From Campylobacterales bacterium (GTDB lineage Bacteria; Campylobacterota_A; Desulfurellia; JAADFJ01): a stretch of DNA of 7,324 nt. The DNA is taken from assembly GCA_027080125.1 (NCBI GenBank), contig JALWSW010000078.1:1-7324 (forward strand), given 5' to 3'. The notes below the pieces were generated by a model. It was not told the DNA's origin, ran no database searches, and saw only the letters and a program-made list of their open reading frames with translations. This document shows, in pieces, positions 1 to 6,576 of this stretch (within the stretch, counting starts at the first letter, position 1; each line of letters begins with the position of its first letter). The translations under genes and the position numbers were made by a program.

Positions 1-2
1 AG

Positions 3-1337
3 CTTTCTGCAAAGAGTAAAGGTTGCATTGCATGTCACAAGAGAACCACTACCGGCTTGTATCAGCAATGGGGAGCAAGCAAACATTTCAGGGCAAATGT
101 GGGCTGCTATGAGTGTCACGGAGTAGGAACCACCGACAAGGAGGCATTAAAACATTATGGTTACAGGATTCATGTTATCGTAACACCGAAAGATTGTTCA
201 AGATGCCACTCCAAGGAATATTCGGAATTTGAAAATTCTCATCATGCAAAGGCGGCGGAAATTCTCGGATCGCTTGATAACGCCCTTGCCGATTTTGTTG
301 AGGGAAACAAAAAGTTTCATGGCAGATCGGCTCTTCTTGTAAACGGCTGCAAGCAGTGTCACGGTTCGATCGTCAAAATCAAGAACGGTCAGCCGACCGT
401 CGATACATGGCCGAACGACGGAATCGGCAGAATCAATATCGATGGGTCGCGCGGCTCTTGCTCGGCATGTCATTTTAGACATACATTCTCAGTTAGCCAG
501 GCAAGACAGCCTGAGACATGCGGAAGATGTCACCTGGGACCTGATCATCCTCAAAAAGAGATCTACGAGGAGAGCCGCCACGGTATCGCCTATTGGGCAA
601 ACAAAAGCAAGATGAATCTTGACAGTTCAAAGTGGGTAGTAGGTGTTGATTACAGCGCCGCTCCGACCTGCGCGACATGCCATATGAGCGCAACCAAAAA
701 TCAACCGGTAACCCATAATATAGGTGCGAGGATAAGCTGGAACAACAGACCTCCTGTATCTGTCAGGCCTGAAATTCCGGACAGAAAGCTTGGGCTCAAA
801 AATATAATCCCATGGCAGCAGAGAAGAAAGAATATGAAAGATGTATGTTCGGCTTGCCACTCTGCCGATTATATCAATGCATTCTATGAGCAGTATGACG
901 GGCTTATCAATCTTTATAACAACAAATTCGGGAAACCGGGCAAAAAGATTATGGGAATGATAAAAAAATATAAGCTTCTTAAGGGATTGCCCTTTAGCAA
1001 CAAGATTCAGTGGACATGGTTTGAGATCTGGCATCATGAGGGACGCCGCGCAAGGATGGGTGCTGCTATGATGGGTCCTGATTATACCCATTGGCACGGA
1101 CTTTATGAGGTTGCAAAGGCATGGTATAACGAATTTATACCTGAAATTAAACAGGTTATCGCAAATGGCATTGCTGCCGGCGGCGCAAAAGCGGCTGGAG
1201 CAAGGAAGGTTGAGGCATATCTTAATACAGTTTTGAACAGTGATAATCACAAATGGTTCATAGGCAAGATGTCGGCTGCCGAAAAGGCCGCAAGGGCTAA
1301 AGAGCGTGCGCTCTTTAGAGCTCGATACGCCAAATAG
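3..1337 (+). CDS. hao: octaheme cytochrome c, hydroxylamine oxidoreductase (HAO) family, 5'-partial
   Basis: This is a periplasmic multiheme cytochrome of the HAO family. The frame is open to the left edge of the window, so the true start and signal peptide lie upstream. A TTG at 57 is not the start, because a heme motif (CIACH, 24-38) precedes it in frame. Eight CXXCH motifs are visible: 24-38, 105-119 (CYECH), 195-209 (CSRCH), 348-362 (CKQCH), 459-473 (CSACH), 519-533 (CGRCH), 669-683 (CATCH) and 846-860 (CSACH). That is the HAO complement. After heme 8 comes the family's helical domain with the conserved stretch GPDYTHWHG near 1077-1103, then an Ala/Lys/Arg-rich tail with no membrane segment. 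Known family members oxidise hydroxylamine or hydrazine (P460 heme cross-linked to a Tyr) or, without the cross-link, reduce nitrite or hydroxylamine. Its place before the nap genes favours reduction of nitrite or hydroxylamine to ammonia; that is inference. I cannot tell without alignment whether the cross-link tyrosine is present. Confidence 0.93.
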   Translation, partial: LSAKSKGCIACHKRTTTGLYQQWGASKHFRANVGCYECHGVGTTDKEALKHYGYRIHVIVTPKDCSRCHSKEYSEFENSHHAKAAEILGSLDNALADFVEGNKKFHGRSALLVNGCKQCHGSIVKIKNGQPTVDTWPNDGIGRINIDGSRGSCSACHFRHTFSVSQARQPETCGRCHLGPDHPQKEIYEESRHGIAYWANKSKMNLDSSKWVVGVDYSAAPTCATCHMSATKNQPVTHNIGARISWNNRPPVSVRPEIPDRKLGLKNIIPWQQRRKNMKDVCSACHSADYINAFYEQYDGLINLYNNKFGKPGKKIMGMIKKYKLLKGLPFSNKIQWTWFEIWHHEGRRARMGAAMMGPDYTHWHGLYEVAKAWYNEFIPEIKQVIANGIAAGGAKAAGARKVEAYLNTVLNSDNHKWFIGKMSAAEKAARAKERALFRARYAK

Positions 1338-1353
1338 ACAAACAGAGACTTAA

Positions 1354-1382
1354 GGCCGATATGCCGGCAGGGTATATCGGCC
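1354..1382 (+). promoter_or_regulatory. intercistronic hairpin between hao and napL
   Basis: A perfect 9-bp inverted repeat (GGCCGATAT at 1354-1362 with ATATCGGCC at 1374-1382) encloses an 11-nt loop in the 58-nt gap after the hao stop codon. No T-run follows, so it is not a canonical terminator. A second arm, CGGCAT at 1389-1394, can instead pair with ATGCCG at 1361-1366. A further short palindrome (GCCGTA-T-TACGGC) covers 1380-1392. The structure ends next to the napL start at 1396. It may be an mRNA processing or stability element or a weak attenuator that separates hao dosage from nap dosage. The pairing is seen directly; the role is inferred. Confidence 0.5.
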
Positions 1383-1395
1383 GTATTACGGCATC

Positions 1396-2355
1396 ATGAG
1401 GATGAAGCTGGTAGCGTTGATGATTTTTGTTGCAGGATTTCTGTTTATAAACGGCAAACCTGTATATGCGGATGGTTGCTCTTGTGTGAGAATGCTAAAT
1501 CCTGTTACGGCAATTGATAGATCTGAAAATCTTCTGTTTGCTTCTACGAACAAAGGTTATGTTTATAAAATCGATTTAAAAGGCGTAAAGCTCGGCGGTT
1601 ATAAAACGGTTATATCTTTGCCGTATAAGAAAACGGTGGTAATTAACTACAGACCTGCGATATTTGCTATGGATATAAGCAAGAATGGTAAATATTTGGC
1701 GCTCTCTTCTGCTCTTGGCCTGATTGCCATTTACCGACTTTCGGATTTTTCCGTTATAGCCTCGCGCAAGGTGCCAAGCGAGGATGCATTCAGCTTGAAA
1801 TTTCTTAACGGTAATGAGCTTGTCTTTGGAACAATCGACGGAAGAATTCTTTTGTGGGATTTTTCAGATAATAAATTGATATATAATGTCCAAATCGATC
1901 AATTTCCAATAATAAAGATAGCCATTAGCCCGAATAAAAAGCTCTTAGCCGTTGCAGACAAAAGCAGCGTAATAAAAATTTTAGACGCTGCCACAGGAAG
2001 GATAAAAACAAGTCTAAAAGGTCACAAGGACAGCCTAAGCGATATAGTCTTTGCCGGCTCGTCAATTCTTTATAGCGCATCTAAAGATTGGCAAATTATA
2101 AAATGGAATCTTTCGACAAAACATCATTGGGTTATCTTTAAAAGCCGCTCTGATATCGGTGCGTTATGTTATGATAAAAGCAGCGCCAATCTGGCGTTTG
2201 CAAGCAGTTATTCAGTCCTGTTTTTTAATACGGCAGCTATGGATCAATATAAAAAGATAGAGTGCCACAGCGCTCCCATAAACCGGATTTACTGTGGCGA
2301 TAAGGTCTGCTTCAGCGCAGGCAGCGATTCAAAAATATGCAGGGAGTTTGAATGA
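1396..2355 (+). CDS. napL: NapL-like periplasmic WD40/beta-propeller protein
   Basis: The 319-residue product has a Sec-type signal peptide (charged MRMK, hydrophobic residues about 5-18, probable cleavage after Ala25). The rest is rich in short beta strands with WD40-like repeats. The clearest repeat is around residues 180-240, with GH at 209-210 and a terminal DWQIIKW pattern at 231-237; another ends in ILLWDF near 151-156. NapL proteins of this kind occur in nap operons of Campylobacterota; their exact role is unsettled and they are often described as accessory to NapA or NapB. The identification rests on fold type, export signal and operon position rather than catalytic residues. Seven cysteines lie in the mature part (28, 30, 258, 290, 300, 305, 314), clustered at the two ends, so disulfides that close the propeller are possible. 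Neither ATG 1396 nor ATG 1402 has a well-spaced Shine-Dalgarno; I keep 1396, which adds only two residues. The stop overlaps the napD start by 4 nt. Confidence 0.72.
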   Translation: MRMKLVALMIFVAGFLFINGKPVYADGCSCVRMLNPVTAIDRSENLLFASTNKGYVYKIDLKGVKLGGYKTVISLPYKKTVVINYRPAIFAMDISKNGKYLALSSALGLIAIYRLSDFSVIASRKVPSEDAFSLKFLNGNELVFGTIDGRILLWDFSDNKLIYNVQIDQFPIIKIAISPNKKLLAVADKSSVIKILDAATGRIKTSLKGHKDSLSDIVFAGSSILYSASKDWQIIKWNLSTKHHWVIFKSRSDIGALCYDKSSANLAFASSYSVLFFNTAAMDQYKKIECHSAPINRIYCGDKVCFSAGSDSKICREFE

Positions 2356-2609
2356 ATATAAGCAGCTTGGCGGTTTTATACAATCCGCAAAAACCGGGTG
2401 TCATAGATGATATCAACGCCATCAAAGGATGCGAGGTGAGTCTTTCCAAAGACGGGAAAGCTGTTGTGGTTGTTGAATCAGAGGATAACGACAGCGAGGT
2501 TAATATATGTAAAAGGGTAATGGATGTGGATGGAGTATCAGGCGCATACGTTGCTTACCATTATTTTGAAGATGAAACAATTGAAAGCGAATATAAGGAG
2601 GTTTTATGA
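2352..2609 (+). CDS. napD: NapD, chaperone for the NapA Tat signal peptide
   Basis: The 85-residue cytoplasmic protein matches NapD in length (E. coli NapD is about 87 residues) and layout. It begins MNISSLAV, followed by a small ferredoxin-like alpha/beta fold in which strands such as KAVVVVES alternate with helices, and it ends in an acidic tail. It has no signal peptide and no metal motif. NapD binds the twin-arginine signal of NapA and holds export back until the molybdenum cofactor is inserted. The gene starts inside the napL stop codon (ATGA overlap) behind a GGGAG at 2342-2346, spaced 5 nt. It ends inside the napA start, so chaperone and client are probably translationally coupled. The identification relies on size, N-terminus and position directly before napA; sequence conservation in NapD is low. 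Confidence 0.9.
   Translation: MNISSLAVLYNPQKPGVIDDINAIKGCEVSLSKDGKAVVVVESEDNDSEVNICKRVMDVDGVSGAYVAYHYFEDETIESEYKEVL
2595..2601 (+). promoter_or_regulatory. strong ribosome binding site for napA
   Basis: AAGGAGG lies inside the end of napD, 4 nt before the napA ATG at 2606. It fixes the napA start and the twin-arginine leader, and suggests high translation of the catalytic subunit independent of coupling to napD. Confidence 0.8.
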
Positions 2610-5092
2610 AACTAAACAGGCGAGACTTCATCAAGTCGGCTGCAATAACGGCTGCAGCTGGCTCTTTGGGTTTGGCATCTCCTGCGGCTCAGGCAGATGA
2701 TATAAAATGGGATAAAGCCGTCTGCCGATTTTGCGGTACAGGCTGCGGTGTTATGATCGGCACAAAAAACGGCAGGGTTGTTGCCAACAAAGGCGACCCT
2801 CAGGCTCCGGTTAACAGAGGGCTGAACTGCATAAAGGGCTATTTTCTGGCTAAGATATTATATGGTAAAGATCGCTTGAAAACTCCGTATTTGAGAAAGA
2901 AAAACGGAAAATTCGACAAGCACGGGGAGTTTGTTCCGATAAGCTGGAGCGAGGCGTTTGATATTATGGAAGAAAAATTCAAAGACGCTCTCAAAAAATA
3001 TGGTCCGAATTCTCTTGCAATGTTCGGCTCCGGACAATGGACGATCTGGGAAGGATACGCCGCAAGCAAACTCTATAAGGCAGGATTCAGAACAAACAAT
3101 ATAGATCCGAATGCCAGGCATTGCATGGCGAGCGCTGTGGCCGGATTTATTCAAAGCTTTGGAATAGATGAACCGATGGGATGCTATGATGATATAGAAA
3201 ACGCAACGGTGTTTGTCTTGTGGGGCTCTAATATGGCCGAGCAGCATCCTATTCTCTGGAGCAGGGTTTCCGATAGAAAGCTCTCGCATCCGGGCGTAAA
3301 GATCGTGAATCTGTCGACATTTTCCAACCGTTGCAGCGATCTTGCCGATATGGAGATAATCTTTAAACCGCAGACGGATCTGGCGATACTGAACTATATT
3401 GCAAACTACATAATAAGCCATAATGCGGTTAACTGGGATTTTGTAAAAAAACATGTGGCATTCAAAGAAGGTCCCACCGATATTGGATACGGTCTCAGAG
3501 CGTCTGACCCAAGAGAGCAGGGGCAGCTTCACAGAAGCTCAGCCAAGAAAGGCTGGCTTGTAAACTTTAACAGACTAAAGGAACATGTTTCAGGATATAC
3601 GCTTGATTATGTCTCGAAACTTTCCGGTGTTCCTGCCGGCAAACTTCAGAGGTTGGCAGAAATCTATGCTGATCCGAATGCCAAAATCACATCGTTCTGG
3701 ACAATGGGGTTTAATCAGCATACCAGAGGAACATGGGTAAATGAGCTGTGTTATATGGTTCATCTTTTGACAGGAAAGATCAGCACGCCGGGAAATTCTC
3801 CCTACTCGCTGACCGGTCAGCCTTCTGCATGCGGAACCGCGCGGGAGGTTGGAACATTTGCTCACCGGCTTCCAGCGGATCTGGTTGTAATGAAAAAGGC
3901 TCATCGTCAGATGGCAGAGAAGATCTGGCATCTGCCTGAGGGCACGATTCCGGGAAAAGTTGGAACTCATGCGGTCAAAATGATGAGGTGGCTGGAAGAT
4001 GGTAAGATAAAGGTATTCTGGAGCCAGGTGGCAAATCCGTTTCAGGATTTTGCCAATCTGAATCCTTTTGCAAAAGCTGCCAGAGAGATGGATAATTTTA
4101 TAATTGTCTCGGATGCATATCCAACCGTAAGCGCCAAGGTTGCAGATCTGATACTTCCTGCGGCTATGATCTATGAAAAGGAGGGCGCATACGGCAATGC
4201 GGAAAGAAGAACCCAGTTCTGGCGTCAACAGGTCAAAGCCCCCGGAATTGCCAAAAGCGATCTCTGGCAGGTTGTGGAATTTTCGAAACGCTTTAAGCTT
4301 AAAGAGGTATGGCCTTCAAGCTTAGTTGCAAACAGCGAATATACTCCTGATACAACACTCTTTGAGGTGCTCTATGCAAATCCCCGTGCAAAAAAATACA
4401 GATGGACCGACCCGATTGAGATGGGGCATGATAATGATGAATCAAAACAATATGGTTTTTATATTCAAAAATATCTGTGGGAGGAGTATCGCCTGTTCGG
4501 ATTGGGCAGAGGCCACGATCTGGCTCCTTTTGATGCATATCACAGAGTCAGAGGGTTGCGTTGGCCTGTTGTCAGCGGCAAAGAAACCAGATGGCGCTTC
4601 AAGGAAGGCTATGATCCTTATGTGGAAACCGGAACCGGATATCAGTTCTATGGCAATAAGCATAAAAAAGGTATTGAAAACAGGGCGGTCATCTGGGTCA
4701 GACCGTATCAGCCTCCCACAGAATCACCCGATGAGAATTATGATATGTGGCTTTGCACCGGAAGGGTGCTTGAGCATTGGCATTCCGGGTCTATGACAAG
4801 AAGAGTGCCGGAATTGTACAGAGCGGTTCCGTATGCGGTTATCTATATGAATCCTGATGATGCGAAGGAAAGAGGACTAATCAGAAATTCCGTTGCGGTG
4901 GTAGAATCGAGGCGCGGCAAGGTAAGAGCAAGAGTTATGACAAACGGAAGAAACAGACCTCCCAGAGGATTGGTTTTTGTTCCATGGTTCGATGCGAAGG
5001 TTCTGATTAATAAATGCACCCTTGATGCGACCTGTCCGATATCCAAGCAAACAGATTACAAAAAATGTGCGGTGAGGGTATATAAGGCATAA
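2606..5092 (+). CDS. napA: NapA, periplasmic nitrate reductase catalytic subunit (Mo-bisMGD, [4Fe-4S])
   Basis: The product reduces nitrate to nitrite in the periplasm. Its 828 residues equal the usual proteobacterial NapA length and are shorter than the roughly 920-residue Campylobacterota form. It has a Tat leader (NRRDFIK at residues 4-10, probable cleavage after AQA at 30), then the N-terminal [4Fe-4S] ligands C40, C43, C47 and C75. The conserved Lys77 of CIKGYF lies between the cluster and the cofactor. The Mo ligand is Cys173 in NARHCMASAV. Further family signatures are NMAEQHPILWSRV (209-221), MGFNQHTRGTWVN (367-379) and GQPSACGTAREVGTFAHRLP (404-423). The C-terminal molybdopterin-dinucleotide domain runs from about 713 (MWLCTGRVLEHWHSGSMTRR) to the end. 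No ligand is missing and the frame is intact. The Cys Mo ligand and these signatures separate it from cytoplasmic Nas and from formate dehydrogenases, which use SeCys or Cys in another context. Expected electron donor is NapB. Confidence 0.98.
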   Translation: MKLNRRDFIKSAAITAAAGSLGLASPAAQADDIKWDKAVCRFCGTGCGVMIGTKNGRVVANKGDPQAPVNRGLNCIKGYFLAKILYGKDRLKTPYLRKKNGKFDKHGEFVPISWSEAFDIMEEKFKDALKKYGPNSLAMFGSGQWTIWEGYAASKLYKAGFRTNNIDPNARHCMASAVAGFIQSFGIDEPMGCYDDIENATVFVLWGSNMAEQHPILWSRVSDRKLSHPGVKIVNLSTFSNRCSDLADMEIIFKPQTDLAILNYIANYIISHNAVNWDFVKKHVAFKEGPTDIGYGLRASDPREQGQLHRSSAKKGWLVNFNRLKEHVSGYTLDYVSKLSGVPAGKLQRLAEIYADPNAKITSFWTMGFNQHTRGTWVNELCYMVHLLTGKISTPGNSPYSLTGQPSACGTAREVGTFAHRLPADLVVMKKAHRQMAEKIWHLPEGTIPGKVGTHAVKMMRWLEDGKIKVFWSQVANPFQDFANLNPFAKAAREMDNFIIVSDAYPTVSAKVADLILPAAMIYEKEGAYGNAERRTQFWRQQVKAPGIAKSDLWQVVEFSKRFKLKEVWPSSLVANSEYTPDTTLFEVLYANPRAKKYRWTDPIEMGHDNDESKQYGFYIQKYLWEEYRLFGLGRGHDLAPFDAYHRVRGLRWPVVSGKETRWRFKEGYDPYVETGTGYQFYGNKHKKGIENRAVIWVRPYQPPTESPDENYDMWLCTGRVLEHWHSGSMTRRVPELYRAVPYAVIYMNPDDAKERGLIRNSVAVVESRRGKVRARVMTNGRNRPPRGLVFVPWFDAKVLINKCTLDATCPISKQTDYKKCAVRVYKA

Positions 5093-5096
5093 TTCT

Positions 5097-5768
5097 ATGA
5101 AGGGAAAGCAGGATCGACGGGGCTTTTTTATAAAAATTCTTCGCACAATTTCGGCTCTGTTTGCCGGAGGACTGTTCTTCGGTGCATATGCCAAGCAGGT
5201 AAAATCAGAGCCTTCTCCGATACGCCCTCCAGGAGCTTTAAATGAGTCTGATTTTATAAAAACCTGTATAAAATGCGGCCAGTGTCTGGAGGCATGTCCA
5301 TATTCGAGCATAAAACTTGCAAAGCCATTTACCGGCATAGCTATCGGCACGCCGTATCTTGTGGTAAGAGAAATCCCTTGCTATATGTGTGAGGATATTC
5401 CGTGTGTCAAACCGTGTCCCTCAGGAGCGCTTGATAAAAAGATGAAGGAGATAGGCAAGGCTAAGATGGGTCTTGCGGTTCTTATAGATCATGAAAACTG
5501 TATAGCGTATCAGGGATTAAGATGCGAGGTATGCTACAGGGCGTGTCCATTTATCGGAAAAGCCATTACAATTGAGTTTATTCCTAACAAAAGAACAGGC
5601 CGACATGCGCTTTTTATTCCTGTTGTTCATAGCAATAGCTGCACCGGATGCGGTATGTGTGAGCATGCCTGTATTCTTGATGAGGCTGCCATTAAGGTTC
5701 TGCCGATAGAAATTGCGAAAGGAAAACTTGGAAAACATTATCGATTCGGATGGAAAGATGAGTCGTAG
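5097..5768 (+). CDS. napG: NapG, ferredoxin-type periplasmic quinol dehydrogenase subunit
   Basis: The 223-residue protein (E. coli NapG is about 231) carries electrons from the membrane subunit NapH towards NapB and NapA. The N-terminus has a twin-arginine signal (DRRGFFIK, residues 6-13) followed by a hydrophobic stretch (about 14-31). Sixteen cysteines form four [4Fe-4S] binding motifs: C57/60/63/67, C95/98/103/107, C135/143/146/150 and C182/185/188/192. The third motif carries the long CIAYQGLRC spacing typical of NapG/MauM proteins. The gene follows napA after 4 nt; only a modest AAGG (5084-5087, spaced 9 nt) precedes the ATG. The only near relatives to exclude are MauM and NrfC-like proteins, and the nap context with napH immediately downstream settles this. 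Confidence 0.96.
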   Translation: MKGKQDRRGFFIKILRTISALFAGGLFFGAYAKQVKSEPSPIRPPGALNESDFIKTCIKCGQCLEACPYSSIKLAKPFTGIAIGTPYLVVREIPCYMCEDIPCVKPCPSGALDKKMKEIGKAKMGLAVLIDHENCIAYQGLRCEVCYRACPFIGKAITIEFIPNKRTGRHALFIPVVHSNSCTGCGMCEHACILDEAAIKVLPIEIAKGKLGKHYRFGWKDES

Positions 5769-6576
5769 CTTTATATACAGACATCGTTTCACAATTGCCA
5801 GAAGAACTACTCAGATTGCAATTATGGCGCTCTTCTACGCAGGGAGCCACTTCGGATTGAAAATTTTGACCGGTAATCTGTCATCTTCAAAGATTCTCGG
5901 ACTGCTTCCCATGGCCGATCCGGTCGCGGTTATTCAGATTTTTGCCGCAACTGGCTCAATTGCGCCTGATATCCTGATTGGAGCGGCAATCGCAGTAGGA
6001 TTCTATCTTGTTGTAGGTGGCCGTTCGTTTTGCGGATGGGTTTGTCCGGTAAACATCATAACCGATTTTGCAAGATGGCTTAGAAACAGATTGGGATTGC
6101 CTGACCCGTATTCAATCAGCAGGATGGTCAGAATTTGGTTCTTTTTTGCAATAATTGTGCTGTCGGCTCTATTCGGAATAACCATTTTTGAATATGTGAG
6201 TCCTATCTCAATGCTTCACAGAGGCATAATTTACGGCATTGGGGCAGGATGGATTGTTCTTGTTGCGTTGTTCCTGTTTGATCTTTTTGTAATAAAAGAC
6301 GGATGGTGCGGTCATCTTTGTCCGGTTGGAGCGTTTTGGTCGTTTGTCGGCAGATTCAGTCTGATAAAGATAAAATTAAAAGGAAAATACGATCCGGACA
6401 AGTTGAAAAATGCTATCAAAATCTGCCCCGAACCGGAGGTTTTAAGTCCATCATCTTTTAAAAACGGCAGAATGATAAGCGGAAACTGCATAAATTGCGG
6501 AAGATGCGTTCAGTTGTCCGATAAACTTGGCTTTTCATTTAAAAAATCAAAAAATTCAGAAGGAGGAAATCTATGA
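5758..6576 (+). CDS. napH: NapH, membrane quinol dehydrogenase subunit with reduced C-terminal Fe-S set
   Basis: NapH anchors NapG and takes electrons from menaquinol. I place the start at ATG 5758 (272 residues, MSRSFIYRHRF), which overlaps napG by 11 nt and has a GGA at 5748-5750. A TTG at 5713 would add 15 polar residues and overlap napG by 56 nt. Four membrane segments are visible at about 16-34, 69-86, 124-143 and 160-179. The two family CX3CP motifs are C92-GWV-C96-P and C184-GHL-C188-P. The C-terminal region normally holds two CX2CX2CX3C motifs. Here the first keeps only its last cysteine (C223 of CPEP; preceding residues read KYDPDKLKNAIKI). The second keeps its first three (C244, C247, C250) and has Ser254 (TCC, 6517-6519) in place of the fourth. 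The four remaining cysteines are the ligand set of a single cluster. The identification is firm; the loss of one cluster is inferred from comparison with remembered NapH sequences. Confidence 0.95.
   Translation: MSRSFIYRHRFTIARRTTQIAIMALFYAGSHFGLKILTGNLSSSKILGLLPMADPVAVIQIFAATGSIAPDILIGAAIAVGFYLVVGGRSFCGWVCPVNIITDFARWLRNRLGLPDPYSISRMVRIWFFFAIIVLSALFGITIFEYVSPISMLHRGIIYGIGAGWIVLVALFLFDLFVIKDGWCGHLCPVGAFWSFVGRFSLIKIKLKGKYDPDKLKNAIKICPEPEVLSPSSFKNGRMISGNCINCGRCVQLSDKLGFSFKKSKNSEGGNL
6561..6566 (+). promoter_or_regulatory. ribosome binding site for napB
   Basis: AGGAGG sits inside the 3' end of napH, 6 nt before the napB ATG at 6573. It confirms the start that gives the lipoprotein-like leader. 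The napH stop and napB start overlap as ATGA. Confidence 0.8.

Noticed and set aside
627..1250. Long - strand open frame opposite the octaheme cytochrome gene
   Set aside because: It has no domain-like pattern and lies wholly within a clearly coding + strand gene with all its heme motifs; it is an antisense shadow. The same applies to the - strand frames at 2858-3532 and 3590-4228 inside napA.
57..1337. TTG at 57 as the start of the octaheme cytochrome
   Set aside because: The frame is open to the window edge and contains a CIACH heme motif at 24-38 that is needed to reach eight hemes; no signal peptide follows the TTG.
1354..1382. Hairpin after hao as a rho-independent terminator
   Set aside because: The stem is strong, but the bases after it (GTATTACGGC) contain no T-run.
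5713..6576. TTG at 5713 as the napH start
   Set aside because: It adds 15 polar residues with no family resemblance and a 56-nt overlap with napG; ATG 5758 gives the usual short N-terminus before the first membrane segment.
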